Positions 7,541 to 14,043 are shown, counted from the first letter of the stretch. The stretch is DNA of 17,197 nucleotides from JAFGTF01 sp035527995 (GCA_035527995.1 DATKZJ010000005.1:1-17197); one strand, 5' to 3'. Notes: generated by a model from the sequence alone, not told the origin. Translations and numbers: made by a program.

Positions 7541-7759
7541 GTTCTATCTCTCTTTATATTCAGACGGTGCCGTTTCAAAAAAAGAGCTTTGCCCGATCGA
7601 TGTTCGAAGGGTGGACCGAGAGCGGCTCAAAAACGATGATGGATCGCTTCCAGGGAGAGAGTGCACGAAATCCTGGAGAGCCATCAGCCTGAGCCGGTAC
7701 TCGAGGAGAAACTGATTGAGGAGTTGAAAAGTTACATTGACAGGGTTGAAAAGGAATAG
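7541..7759 (+). pseudogene. Remnant of a trimethylamine methyltransferase (MttB) family gene, C-terminus
   Basis: The plus strand carries, in frame 1, 'SMFEGWTESGSKTMMDRFQGE' from about 7597 to 7656 and then, one frame over, 'RVHEILESHQPEPVLEEK' running to a TAG at 7757-7759. Together they resemble the C-terminus of MttB-family corrinoid methyltransferases, which ends in a Trp-x-x-x-Gly helix, an 'iLexHqPePl' segment and a final helix. The frame changes by +1 near 7655, and nothing of the ~400 upstream residues is present (the family is usually ~480 residues). I see no start or ribosome binding site. It is therefore a truncated and frameshifted remnant. Family recognition is from memory of the C-terminal motif and needs a profile search. 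Confidence 0.6.
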
Positions 7760-7899
7760 TGACTGATCTGCCATTACATATTCAGCACGCAAACTGTCGT
7801 GAAACGGCCGTTGCCGAGAGGAACAAAATATGGTGTGCTGTAAAAGAGGCCATTCCCGTTGATACTACGGGCCCATCTTTTCTGTTCGGTTCAGCAGGA

Positions 7900-8103
7900 C
7901 TAACCCCCATTTCTCACACAGGAATTGGGGGGTTCAATCCCCGTTTCTCATGACCAACAGCAAACTGTAAGTAACGGGGCTTTTGGCGCTTTCCTCACCG
8001 TAAACATTATTTTTTACAGCTTCCAAGTCATCATTAAAACCCATTGCTATGCAATCTGATTGCAGCAATCTGATTGCAGCAATCTTTGAGAAAATCGCAC
8101 TAA
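7900..8103. repeat. Structured repeat element, copy 2 (~204 bp)
   Basis: This is the second long copy, 1 kb downstream of copy 1 and in the same orientation. It opens with CTAACCCCCATTTCTCAC. Here the first stem is well formed (CCCCCATTTC with GGAATTGGGGG, 7904-7931). The second stem CCCCGTT (7939-7945) with AACGGGG (7973-7979) is followed by CTTTTGGCGCTTT and CCGTAAAC. The 3' tandem palindromes (TGCAATC-T-GATTGCA at 8050-8064, then 8065-8077, then GCAATC 8079-8084) are identical to copy 1, and 8048-8094 is a 47-base exact match. It ends GAGAAAATCGCACTAA. Confidence 0.85.
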
Positions 8104-8274
8104 AAACGGGCAGTGGCCTTCATGGGCTGACCGTTTGAGGGTTTTGATATCTGATCCTGCTTTTCACTCTCCGCGGAATCCTCTTTCCGGAACAGAAGAC
8201 GGTATCGGTGTCGGCTCAGATGACTCCCTGTTCTTCATGAAAAAGGCCGGCTTGAGACCGATGACGATGTAAAA
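8104..8274 (+). other. Possible gene-tail fragment before rubrerythrin
   Basis: A frame without start ends TAA at 8272 and contains 'IGVGSDDSLFFMKKAGLRP', reminiscent of the Asp-containing loop IV of HAD-type phosphatases (G-D-x-x-N-D followed by a hydrophobic helix and 'AGL'). The first Asp is Ser here, the fragment is at most ~50 codons, and it begins where repeat copy 2 ends. It could be a decayed gene end or chance. Confidence 0.2.
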
Positions 8275-8769
8275 TCACTCGATCCTCATGAACCTGCTCG
8301 TGGGAGCCGTGCAGATAGGGCACCTGTCAGGGGCTTCGTTTTCTACGGTATTACCGCACACAGGGCAGACGTAGTACACAGTGTCGGTCTTTTTTTCAAG
8401 GTTATCGAGCATCTTTTTATAAAGCCCCGCATGAATCGCTTCGACCCTGCTGGCATTATCGAAGCTTATCTCGGCTTCTTTATTGCCCTCGGCCTTTGCC
8501 TCTTCTATCATCTGAGGGTACATCTCTTTGAACTCTTCTGTCTCTCCCTGCATCGCCTCCTGGAGGTTTTGTTTTGTGCTGTTGATACCGTTCATCACGG
8601 CAAGATGTGCATGCGCGTGGACCGTCTCGGCCGCTGCTGCGGCCCTGAAAAGTCTCGCAGCCTGAGGATACCCTTCCTCGTCCGCCTTCTTTGCAAAGGC
8701 GAGATACTTTCTGTTTGCCTGTGACTCTCCGGCAAACGCCTCTTTCAGGTTTTCCAATGTTTTCGACAT
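8275..8769 (-). CDS. rbr: Rubrerythrin
   Basis: A 164-residue protein, the usual length. It has an N-terminal four-helix diiron domain with ligands E15, E48-x-x-H51, E79 and E110-x-x-H113, followed by a C-terminal rubredoxin-like domain with C135-P-V-C138 and C150-P-I-C153. It reduces hydrogen peroxide using electrons from rubredoxin or similar carriers and protects anaerobes in the cytoplasm. The frame extends upstream to 8901, but family alignment favours the Met of 'MSKTLENLKEAF' (8769). A second candidate is the Met at 8802, which has AAGGAGG 17 bases upstream (too far for certainty). The gene is read toward the repeat region; ~340 bases of hairpin-rich DNA separate it from the upstream glutamate synthase gene on the same strand. 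Confidence 0.96.
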   Translation of the reverse strand: MSKTLENLKEAFAGESQANRKYLAFAKKADEEGYPQAARLFRAAAAAETVHAHAHLAVMNGINSTKQNLQEAMQGETEEFKEMYPQMIEEAKAEGNKEAEISFDNASRVEAIHAGLYKKMLDNLEKKTDTVYYVCPVCGNTVENEAPDRCPICTAPTSRFMRIE

Positions 8770-8901
8770 GGTCTTTTCGGTTTTCTGAGTCTGAGAATCC
8801 ATCAGATCAGTAGTCCCTGCCTCCTTAAATATTATTGTATGAACCCTCTGTATCGTACTTAAACAAAACACAATCCTACAGGAACATCTTATTCGCTGCA
8901 A

Positions 8902-9108
8902 TAGAAATATTAATTACGGTCCTCTTCCGTAATTAGTCGCTGGTGAATAGTTACCAATTCACCAACATTGCTTAATACACCAGCTCAATAATTAGTTGAG
9001 AGTGAAATAGTTACATGAAACAAACTTATTCATCAATGTCTTTTCTTGTTGAACATACTAATCATTCACTAAGAACTAATTATGACGTTTTAGTAAAATA
9101 ATCTCAGA
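8902..9108. repeat. AT-rich spacer with a cluster of inverted repeats
   Basis: There is no gene in ~207 bases between the glutamate synthase stop and the region upstream of rubrerythrin. Stems seen: TAATTACGG (8911-8919) with CCGTAATTA (8927-8935), perfect 9 bp; GCTGGTG (8939-8945) with CACCAGC (8978-8984), enclosing GGTGAAT (8942-8948) with ATTCACC (8957-8963) as an alternative; CTCAA (8984-8988) with TTGAG (8996-9000). The motif GTGAA(A)TAGTTAC occurs twice (8944, 9002), and ATTCAC recurs near 9064. Long T-runs after the stems are lacking. The spacer could end the glutamate synthase transcript, hold operators for rubrerythrin, or be the trace of a small element. Confidence 0.55.
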
Positions 9109-10686
9109 TCAGGGCCCGTCAAGGACCTTTTGAGCCGCTTCGCTGAGGGGAATGAGGTCCTGCTTGCCCACCTCGCCTGTAGATCCGTACCCCATGGCAC
9201 GCAGATAGTCCTCGATAACTGACCCCATGCCTTTATAAAAATTCGCCACACGCTTTGCACCCTTTTCAATATCGATCCTTTCACGCAGGTGAGACTTGTG
9301 TGTGGTGATTCCGACCGGGCAGCTATCGGATTCACATGCACGGTAGTGCTCACATCCGAGAGCAAAGAGAGATGCGGTTGCAAGGGCACACGCGTCTGCG
9401 CCAAGCGCAATACATTTTATAACGTCCGCGGGAAGCCGCACTCCGCCGGTTGCAACAAGGCTTACGGGACGTTTGGGGTTGCCGGCATTATACTCTTCGA
9501 TAAGAGGATGCGCTGCTGCCAGCGCCTGCACGAGAGGCATGCCGAAATGGTCCCGGACATGCACGGGTGAAGCGCCGGTTCCTCCGCCGAACCCGTCGAT
9601 GGTTATGAAATCGGGTTCGAGGCTCAGTGCAGCCGTAACATCGCCCTGTACGTTGTTGGCGGCAAGCTTGATACCAATCGGTATCGCAGGCCAGTCTTTC
9701 CGCAGGCGGGATATGCGTTCCGACATCTCCTCGAGGGTGCAGATATCCGGAAACCGGGACGGGGAGATCGCAGGTTCTCCGGGCCTGAGGCCGCGAACCT
9801 CTGCGATCTCATCCGTTACCTTTGCTGCGGGCAGTTCTCCGCCGAGACCGGGCTTTGCAGACTGCCCCATCTTTATCTCTATCGCATCGGCTTTTGCGAT
9901 GTTTTTCTCGTGAAACCCAAAATAGCCGCTCGCCATCTCGAGGATGTATAGATCAGCCTCTTTTCGTTCCTCCGGATGCATGCCTCCCTCTCCTGAACAG
10001 ATGAGAGTGCCCGCTATCTTCGAACCTCTGGCGAGTGCGATCTTGGCTTCCCTTGACAGGGCTCCAAACGACATATGAGAAATGTATGCAGGCAGGGCTA
10101 TTGAGAGCGGCTTCCCGGCGCCTCCGGCGATGACAGTTTTTGTCGATACAGGCTCGTTTTTTAAGCGGGGCATCCTCTCGAGCTGTGCAGCTCTCAGATG
10201 AAAATGATCGAAGCTTAAAACAGGAGATATATTACTCTCGAGGGAGCCCATCGCCTCTATCGGCGGCTTTCTTCCTCTCGCCATGTCCCGCACCTCATGA
10301 TGCCCCCGGCCGTCCTGTTCCCAGCGCTTCCATCTTCCCTGATATCCTGAAAAGCTCGACCCAGGCAGCGGCGGAACCTTCCCGGCGTCAATATATACGG
10401 TAGCCTCCTTTACCTCAACAGGGTAAGTGGCAACCGCATCGTTGATATTATACGGAGAGACCCCGGTCTCGAGGTCAAAGTTCCACCCGTGCAGAGGACA
10501 GATCGCCTCGCCCTTTCTTACATGGCCGTCTGAGAGCTGCCCTTCCCTGTGGGGACAGCGGTCGTCAAGGGCGTACACCTTGCCCTCATACAAGAAGAGC
10601 GCCAGCGGCCGCCCGTTGACGATTTTTTCTCGTCCCTTTCCCTCTTCGAGCTCTGAAACCTTACAAATTTTCTGCATTCGCGCCAT
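9109..10686 (-). CDS. Rieske domain fused to glutamate synthase (FMN/3Fe-4S) domain
   Basis: A 525-residue fusion. Residues ~4-100 are a Rieske 2Fe-2S domain with C44-P-H46 and C63-P-L-H66 ligands. After a linker, residues ~145-500 are a GltB-type FMN-binding domain, with 'SGEGGMHPE' (231-239), 'KMGQSAKPGLGGELP' (272-286), the loop 'IDGFGGGTGASP' (363-374), and 3Fe-4S cysteines C445, C451, C456 in the spacing C-x5-C-x4-C followed by 'PVGITTH'. The N-terminal glutaminase and the C-terminal beta-helix of full GltB are absent, as in archaeal-type single-domain synthases. I infer that the Rieske centre feeds electrons to the flavin in place of a GltD subunit. The start at 10686 has GGGGGA 7 bases upstream; Met 4 is possible. 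The gene stands alone. The true substrates are unproven. Confidence 0.88.
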   Translation of the reverse strand: MARMQKICKVSELEEGKGREKIVNGRPLALFLYEGKVYALDDRCPHREGQLSDGHVRKGEAICPLHGWNFDLETGVSPYNINDAVATYPVEVKEATVYIDAGKVPPLPGSSFSGYQGRWKRWEQDGRGHHEVRDMARGRKPPIEAMGSLESNISPVLSFDHFHLRAAQLERMPRLKNEPVSTKTVIAGGAGKPLSIALPAYISHMSFGALSREAKIALARGSKIAGTLICSGEGGMHPEERKEADLYILEMASGYFGFHEKNIAKADAIEIKMGQSAKPGLGGELPAAKVTDEIAEVRGLRPGEPAISPSRFPDICTLEEMSERISRLRKDWPAIPIGIKLAANNVQGDVTAALSLEPDFITIDGFGGGTGASPVHVRDHFGMPLVQALAAAHPLIEEYNAGNPKRPVSLVATGGVRLPADVIKCIALGADACALATASLFALGCEHYRACESDSCPVGITTHKSHLRERIDIEKGAKRVANFYKGMGSVIEDYLRAMGYGSTGEVGKQDLIPLSEAAQKVLDGP

Positions 10687-11071
10687 CTCTGTCCCCCTGA
10701 AAGAGAAATCGCAGCAATCATGATAGGCGAGGCATGCTGCCGTCTCTTTTTCCCTCTTTACTTCCGCAGCGTCTATGGGAAATTCTCACTGACACAACAA
10801 ATAATAACATGTTCAGACGGGAGGACAATAACAAACAGGCTGCGATAGCACATCCATGCGGCATCTTTTTGATTTTAGAAAAGCCGGGCGAAGAAGCAAG
10901 AGAAGACCATGATAAAGCAGCTTCAGTTGTACTGGCTTTCGCATTTTTTCTGCGGTCCTGTTTTGTTTGTTTGTCCTAAATAATCATTTTTATTTTATTA
11001 ACTGCATTATATTATTAACTGTACCGTTTCTTGAATTGTGAAACTATTTTTAGAAGCTGGGAGGTTTACAG
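10687..11071. other. Divergent intergenic region between the glutamate synthase and GATase1-like genes
   Basis: 385 bases between two divergently transcribed genes. A plus-strand open frame (10734-10979) looks spurious: no ribosome binding site and unusual composition. The last 90 bases are very AT-rich and carry the direct repeat TTATTAACTG at 10995-11004 and 11012-11021, 17 bases apart, which is a plausible operator upstream of the 11072 gene. I cannot place firm promoters. Confidence 0.45.
10995..11021 (+). promoter_or_regulatory. Direct repeat TTATTAACTG x2, possible operator
   Basis: Two exact copies of TTATTAACTG start 17 bases apart, 50-77 bases ahead of the GATase1-like gene. The 17-base period is not an integral number of helical turns. 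The AT-rich setting makes chance duplication possible. Confidence 0.35.
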
Positions 11072-11845
11072 ATGAAAGTGTTATATGCCGGCGATGCGGC
11101 GTCAGTACTCGGGCCCGTATATATTGCGTCGCCCTTCAATGTCGAAGTAAAGGGGTTTTCCACACATGTATGGGGTCAGCCGCTCATCGATGCGCTCGAA
11201 GAAGGCGGCTTCGAAGTCGTTCACATGACCAACGAAAGGGCCCTCGCCGATTTCCCGAGAACTGTAAAGGGGCTATCGGAATACGATGCAATCATCATCA
11301 GTGACTGCGAGTGTGAAATACTGAGCCTGTATCCGTTTTGGATACCCGGAACGAAACAGCCTGCAGAGAACCGGCTGAAAGCAATACGAGACTATACAAA
11401 AAACGGCGGCGGGCTGATAATGGTTGGTGGCTGGACATCCTTCAGCGGCAGGTTCGGCCATGGCGGTTATTATAATACACCTGTCGAACAGGCTTTACCC
11501 GTGAACTGTCTGCAGGGACTGGACGACAGGGTTGAGACCCCCGAAGGTGCAAAGGTTACCATAAAGAATGCCGGCCACCCGGTTCTGAAGGGAATTCCCT
11601 GGAATGAGTGCCCTGGTTTTGAGGGATTCAATAAAATACTACCCAAGGAAAATGCGGAAATTCTGGCAACAATCGGAGACGGGGAGAACGAGTATCCGTT
11701 GATCGTTGTCTGGGAGTATGGATCGGGAAGAGCAATGGCTTTTGCAAGTGACTGCTCCCCGCACTGGGCTGCACATTTTCAACCCTGGAAATATTATAAA
11801 AATTTCTGGCAGCAGGCGATCAGCTGGCTGGCGGGGAAAGGCTGA
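11072..11845 (+). CDS. GATase1-like (DUF1355) protein
   Basis: A 257-residue soluble protein with the class I glutamine amidotransferase-like fold of the DUF1355/PF07090 type: an N-terminal strand 'MKVLYAGDA', 'FEVVHMTNERALADFP', the core strand 'YDAIIISDC', 'NGGGLIMVGGWTSFSGRFGHGGY' at the position of the nucleophile elbow, and the C-terminal 'WEYGSGRAMAFASDCSPHWA' containing a conserved Ser-Asp-x-x-x-His. The elbow reads Gly-Gly-Trp, with no Cys, so classical glutaminase activity is not expected. The family function is unknown; its members often sit in sugar catabolism clusters, which fits the nearby aldolase and DeoR genes. The ribosome binding site GGGAGG lies 8 bases before the ATG. The start agrees with the family N-terminus. 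Confidence 0.85.
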   Translation: MKVLYAGDAASVLGPVYIASPFNVEVKGFSTHVWGQPLIDALEEGGFEVVHMTNERALADFPRTVKGLSEYDAIIISDCECEILSLYPFWIPGTKQPAENRLKAIRDYTKNGGGLIMVGGWTSFSGRFGHGGYYNTPVEQALPVNCLQGLDDRVETPEGAKVTIKNAGHPVLKGIPWNECPGFEGFNKILPKENAEILATIGDGENEYPLIVVWEYGSGRAMAFASDCSPHWAAHFQPWKYYKNFWQQAISWLAGKG

Positions 11846-11932
11846 CCGGTTTATTGTATGACCCGGTGAGTTTGCTCTTTCAAGTAAATTTAAAATATTC
11901 GGTGCGGATTTAATGTATTTCCAGAGGCCCTG

Positions 11933-11961
11933 CCCCCCCATTTCTAACATAGAAATGGGGG
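11933..11961. repeat. CCCCCATTTCTA hairpin, related to the start of the structured repeat
   Basis: A perfect 12-bp stem, CCCCCATTTCTA (11935-11946) with TAGAAATGGGGG (11950-11961), and a 3-base loop ACA. The left arm matches the opening of both long repeat copies (CCCCCATTTCTCACA). It lies 90 bases after the GATase1-like stop. A weak terminator is possible, but no T-run follows on either strand, so a REP-like palindrome is the better guess. Confidence 0.7.
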
Positions 11962-12031
11962 TTGAATTATACCAGATGTTTATAATGGCCTCCCTTCTTA
12001 CCGGATCGGCTGATTTCAATAGTTACCCACA

Positions 12032-12115
12032 TTAATAGGAAGGATCTGTATTCGGCCTAACCCACTTCTCTTTTTCATTGTAATACTGAATCAGATCAGC
12101 GGTACAGCAGACCAT
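12032..12115 (-). other. Possible gene-tail fragment
   Basis: A 27-codon minus-strand frame (ATG 12115, stop 12032) reads 'CCTADLIQYYNEKEKWVRP', which has the look of real protein. The frame is closed by a stop 10 codons upstream of the ATG, and no ribosome binding site is visible. I do not recognise it. It may be the end of a gene lost from this spot. Confidence 0.2.
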
Positions 12116-12142
12116 TTCAGGCTCGGTGTTCGATTTAATATT

Positions 12143-12355
12143 TCAAATGATAGAGAGTGATTGCTGCCGTGATGTTACTTGTGAGCGCCTCTTCCTGAAC
12201 ATTCCAGTTCTGATCTCACCCTGATATTTCGGTACTGCGCCGTCCTGTGGATCGGTTTGCACGCTTGCTTCCCTCTTTATGCGTTTGGACCGATCCTGCG
12301 GAAACGGGTTCAGTATCTCCTGCACTGAAATACTTATCCGGCCGATGTTACTCAC
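12143..12355 (-). CDS. Doubtful small ORF overlapping the aldolase stop
   Basis: A 70-codon frame starts with GTG at 12355, overlapping the aldolase stop by GTGA, the usual geometry of translational coupling. The product is basic and polar ('KRIKREASVQTDPQDGA') with no recognisable domain, membrane segment or cysteine. The Shine-Dalgarno sequence within the aldolase end is poor. The overlap could be chance; composition does not decide it. Confidence 0.3.
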   Translation of the reverse strand: MSNIGRISISVQEILNPFPQDRSKRIKREASVQTDPQDGAVPKYQGEIRTGMFRKRRSQVTSRQQSLSII

Positions 12356-13350
12356 ATCTTGTCGTACGTCTTGCTCATGTCTTCGAGTGTAATAGGAGCG
12401 AAGTCCTTTGCATGGCCTGCGGTGCCGAGATCCTTCATCTTTCCCGAAACGAGCTCGGCCAGGGCTTCTCGAGCCGGTCCCAGGTAGTCACGGGGGTCGA
12501 TCGCCCCTGGATGCTCGACAAACACCTTCCGGATGGCCCCGGTGACTGCGATACGTCCGTCCGTGTCAATGTTGACTTTGCGAACGCCGTGGGGTATTAC
12601 AGACTGGATCGCTTCCATGGGTACGCCCATGGCCTTCTTCATCTGGCCGCCATACTTGTTTACGATAGCGACCAGTTCCTGGGGAACGCTGGAGGAGCCG
12701 TGCATTACCAAAGCCGTCTCCGGTGTTCGTTCGTGGATCGCGCGAACCACATCAAGCGCCAGCTTAGGGGTTTGTTTGAATTTATAGGCCCCGTGTGAGG
12801 TCCCGATAGCCACGGCCAGGGCGTCGACTTTGGTTTCATGAATGAACTCTATCGCTTGGTCGGGGTCAGTCAGCACGACCTTGCCCGATCCCACGCCGTC
12901 TTCGATGCCGCCTAGCGTTCCCAGCTCGCCCTCTACGGTGACACCCAGCTTGTGGGCGTATTCGACCACTTTCTTTGTGACCTCGACGTTCTCCTCGTAG
13001 TTAGTCGGTGTCTTGCCGTCCTCTTTGAGAGATCCGTCGATCATCACCGACGTAAATCCCAGGCTGATGGCCGTTTTACAGGATTCCAGGCTGTTACCAT
13101 GGTCCAGATGCATGGCGAGGGGTATATTCGGGTTTTCTTCAGCTGCAGCGAGCATAAGGTGCCTCAGGTAGACCATATTGGAGTACTTCAATGCTCCGCG
13201 GCTGGCCTGAATGATAACAGGCGATTGGGTAGACCTCGCCGCCATCATGATGGCCTGTATCTGCTCCATGTTGTTCACATTGAATGCGCCCAGCGCATAG
13301 TTTCCCTTGGAAGCTTCGTCCAAGAGCTGTCTCATTGGTACTAATGGCAT
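12352..13350 (-). CDS. fba: Class II fructose-bisphosphate aldolase
   Basis: A 332-residue zinc aldolase of the FbaA/CbbA type. It cleaves fructose 1,6-bisphosphate (or forms it) in the cytoplasm. Visible motifs: 'GAFNVNNMEQ' (21-30), 'HLDHG' with catalytic D83 and zinc ligand H84, 'SVMIDGS' (101-107), E140 in 'VEGELGTLGG', zinc ligand H186 in 'TSHGAYK', zinc ligand H217 in 'MHGSSSVP', and 'NIDTD' (260-264) binding phosphate. The length is normal. The ribosome binding site GAGGTGG lies 5 bases before the ATG. It is read away from the DeoR-type gene across a 790-base gap. Members of this family can act on tagatose bisphosphate or other ketose phosphates; the DUF1355 and DeoR neighbours make a sugar-specific aldolase possible. 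Central glycolysis is equally consistent. Confidence 0.95.
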   Translation of the reverse strand: MPLVPMRQLLDEASKGNYALGAFNVNNMEQIQAIMMAARSTQSPVIIQASRGALKYSNMVYLRHLMLAAAEENPNIPLAMHLDHGNSLESCKTAISLGFTSVMIDGSLKEDGKTPTNYEENVEVTKKVVEYAHKLGVTVEGELGTLGGIEDGVGSGKVVLTDPDQAIEFIHETKVDALAVAIGTSHGAYKFKQTPKLALDVVRAIHERTPETALVMHGSSSVPQELVAIVNKYGGQMKKAMGVPMEAIQSVIPHGVRKVNIDTDGRIAVTGAIRKVFVEHPGAIDPRDYLGPAREALAELVSGKMKDLGTAGHAKDFAPITLEDMSKTYDKM

Positions 13351-13488
13351 TTTCCACCTCTTTTAATATGAAGAGAAGGACTAGAGCCTCCTCCCTTGTA
13401 TTGATTTCTTATTCTGATCTCTTTTAGATTACCTGTATAGGAACAACGATTCGGGTTTAGATCCTACCGATGTGTTGTTTTATAGATC

Positions 13489-13516
13489 TTTATAAGGTTG
13501 ACCAAGTACTACACAA
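13489..13516 (-). promoter_or_regulatory. Candidate promoter for the aldolase
   Basis: On the minus strand, TTGTGT (13516-13511), a 16-base spacer and TATAAA (13494-13489) lie ~140 bases before the aldolase start. Both boxes match 4-5 of 6. The long leader and AT-rich setting keep confidence low. Confidence 0.35.
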
Positions 13517-13608
13517 AGGTAATATGTTTTAGTTATAGGTTAAATAAATTTCAAACGAATTACAGGCTGAACTCGGTTATAATATTTGGTCCGGGCAAAA
13601 AAAAGGAG

Positions 13609-13929
13609 GTGACGATAGGACACCATACGTGATTAATGTTCTTGCTGTTGTGTCCCGAATGGCCCGATTACGGGTCGCCTATAGCCCTGAATAGAACAGG
13701 CGCGCTACCGCTTTTTGAAAACAGTTCGAAACAACAGCCAGATAGAGAATAAAAACCTCTTGTAGAAGGAAGGCCTTACGGCTCTCTGCTTCCCATCGAA
13801 GTCGCTTTGCATATAATCCCGGTCTGCAATGCTCATCGAAACTCCCCTGTATCCTGTTACTTATAACAATAATTCGTAATCCGTGTTTGCCAATCCCGGT
13901 TTTTTCCACGTATCGTCACCTATCGTCAC
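13609..13929. mobile_element. ~320-bp cassette bounded by inverted GTGACGATAGG repeats
   Basis: GTGACGATAGG at 13609-13619 is inverted at 13919-13929 (CCTATCGTCAC). The right side has a second, tandem TATCGTCACC at 13911-13920. At the left end, GGACAC (13618-13623) pairs with GTGTCC (13650-13655). A 43-codon gene lies inside on the minus strand. No transposase is present, so any movement would need one in trans, as for MITEs or REP-type elements. The repeats are seen directly; mobility is inferred. Confidence 0.5.
13705..13836 (-). CDS. Small protein, 43 aa, basic with hydrophobic C-terminal helix
   Basis: An ATG at 13836 with AGGGGAG five bases upstream opens 43 codons ending TAG at 13705. 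The product begins 'MSIADRDYMQSDFD' and continues with a basic, aromatic segment and a hydrophobic helix flanked by basic residues ('FYKRFLFSIWLLFRTVFKKR'). This suggests a membrane-associated small protein with a positively charged tail. The Asp-Arg-Asp-Tyr-Met opening resembles small uncharacterised proteins I have seen in other anaerobes, but I cannot name a family. A longer overlapping frame (13909-13679) has no comparable start signal. The gene sits inside the inverted-repeat cassette between aldolase and DeoR. Confidence 0.6.
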   Translation of the reverse strand: MSIADRDYMQSDFDGKQRAVRPSFYKRFLFSIWLLFRTVFKKR

Positions 13930-14010
13930 GTGTCGTGTAGTAATATACTGTATTTTTAGAAACAATGATAGTGAGATTGCGCAGAGCTATCAGGCACAGG
14001 AGTAGTAAAA
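13930..14010. other. AT-rich DNA leading to the DeoR promoter
   Basis: No gene or clear site between the cassette and the tandem repeat. The wider gene-free stretch 13351-13608, on the other side of the cassette, holds only the aldolase leader and its candidate promoter. Confidence 0.4.
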
Positions 14011-14040
14011 TAAAGCAGTAAACTAAAGCAGTAAACTAAA
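14011..14040 (+). repeat. 13-bp tandem repeat next to the DeoR promoter
   Basis: TAAAGCAGTAAAC occurs twice head-to-tail (14011-14023, 14024-14036) followed by TAAA, ending 3 bases before the -35 box. The position is that of an activator or repressor site. It could bind the DeoR-type protein itself; DeoR-family operators are often repeated short sequences. The repeat is seen directly; the binding is inferred. Confidence 0.6.
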
Positions 14041-14043
14041 TGC

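Larger units (their letters stand above)
11846..12351. other. Intergenic region between convergent GATase1-like and aldolase genes
   Basis: 506 bases that contain the 12-bp hairpin at 11935-11961 and two doubtful minus-strand frames (12143-12355 and 12032-12115, listed separately). No other element was seen. The rest lacks a codon-like pattern. Confidence 0.45.

Noticed and set aside
7544..7792. 82-codon minus-strand frame
   Set aside because: It is antisense to the MttB remnant, which explains the coding-like composition.
7051..8094. CRISPR-like array
   Set aside because: The tandem palindromes are adjacent with no spacers and occur only two and a half times per copy.
8770..8901. N-terminal extension of rubrerythrin to 8901
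   Set aside because: Family members begin at the MSKTLENL segment; the extension is Cys/Ile-rich and unlike a signal peptide.
10734..10979. 81-codon plus-strand open frame
   Set aside because: No ribosome binding site, odd composition, and it lies in a divergent intergenic region with no domain visible.
11935..11961. Rho-independent terminator for the GATase1-like gene
   Set aside because: A strong stem but no T-run on either side; better explained as a palindromic repeat.
12247..12798. 183-codon plus-strand frame
   Set aside because: Mostly the antisense shadow of the aldolase gene.
13679..13909. 76-codon minus-strand frame overlapping the 43-aa gene
   Set aside because: The 43-codon frame has a strong, well-spaced ribosome binding site and a more protein-like product; the longer frame has none.
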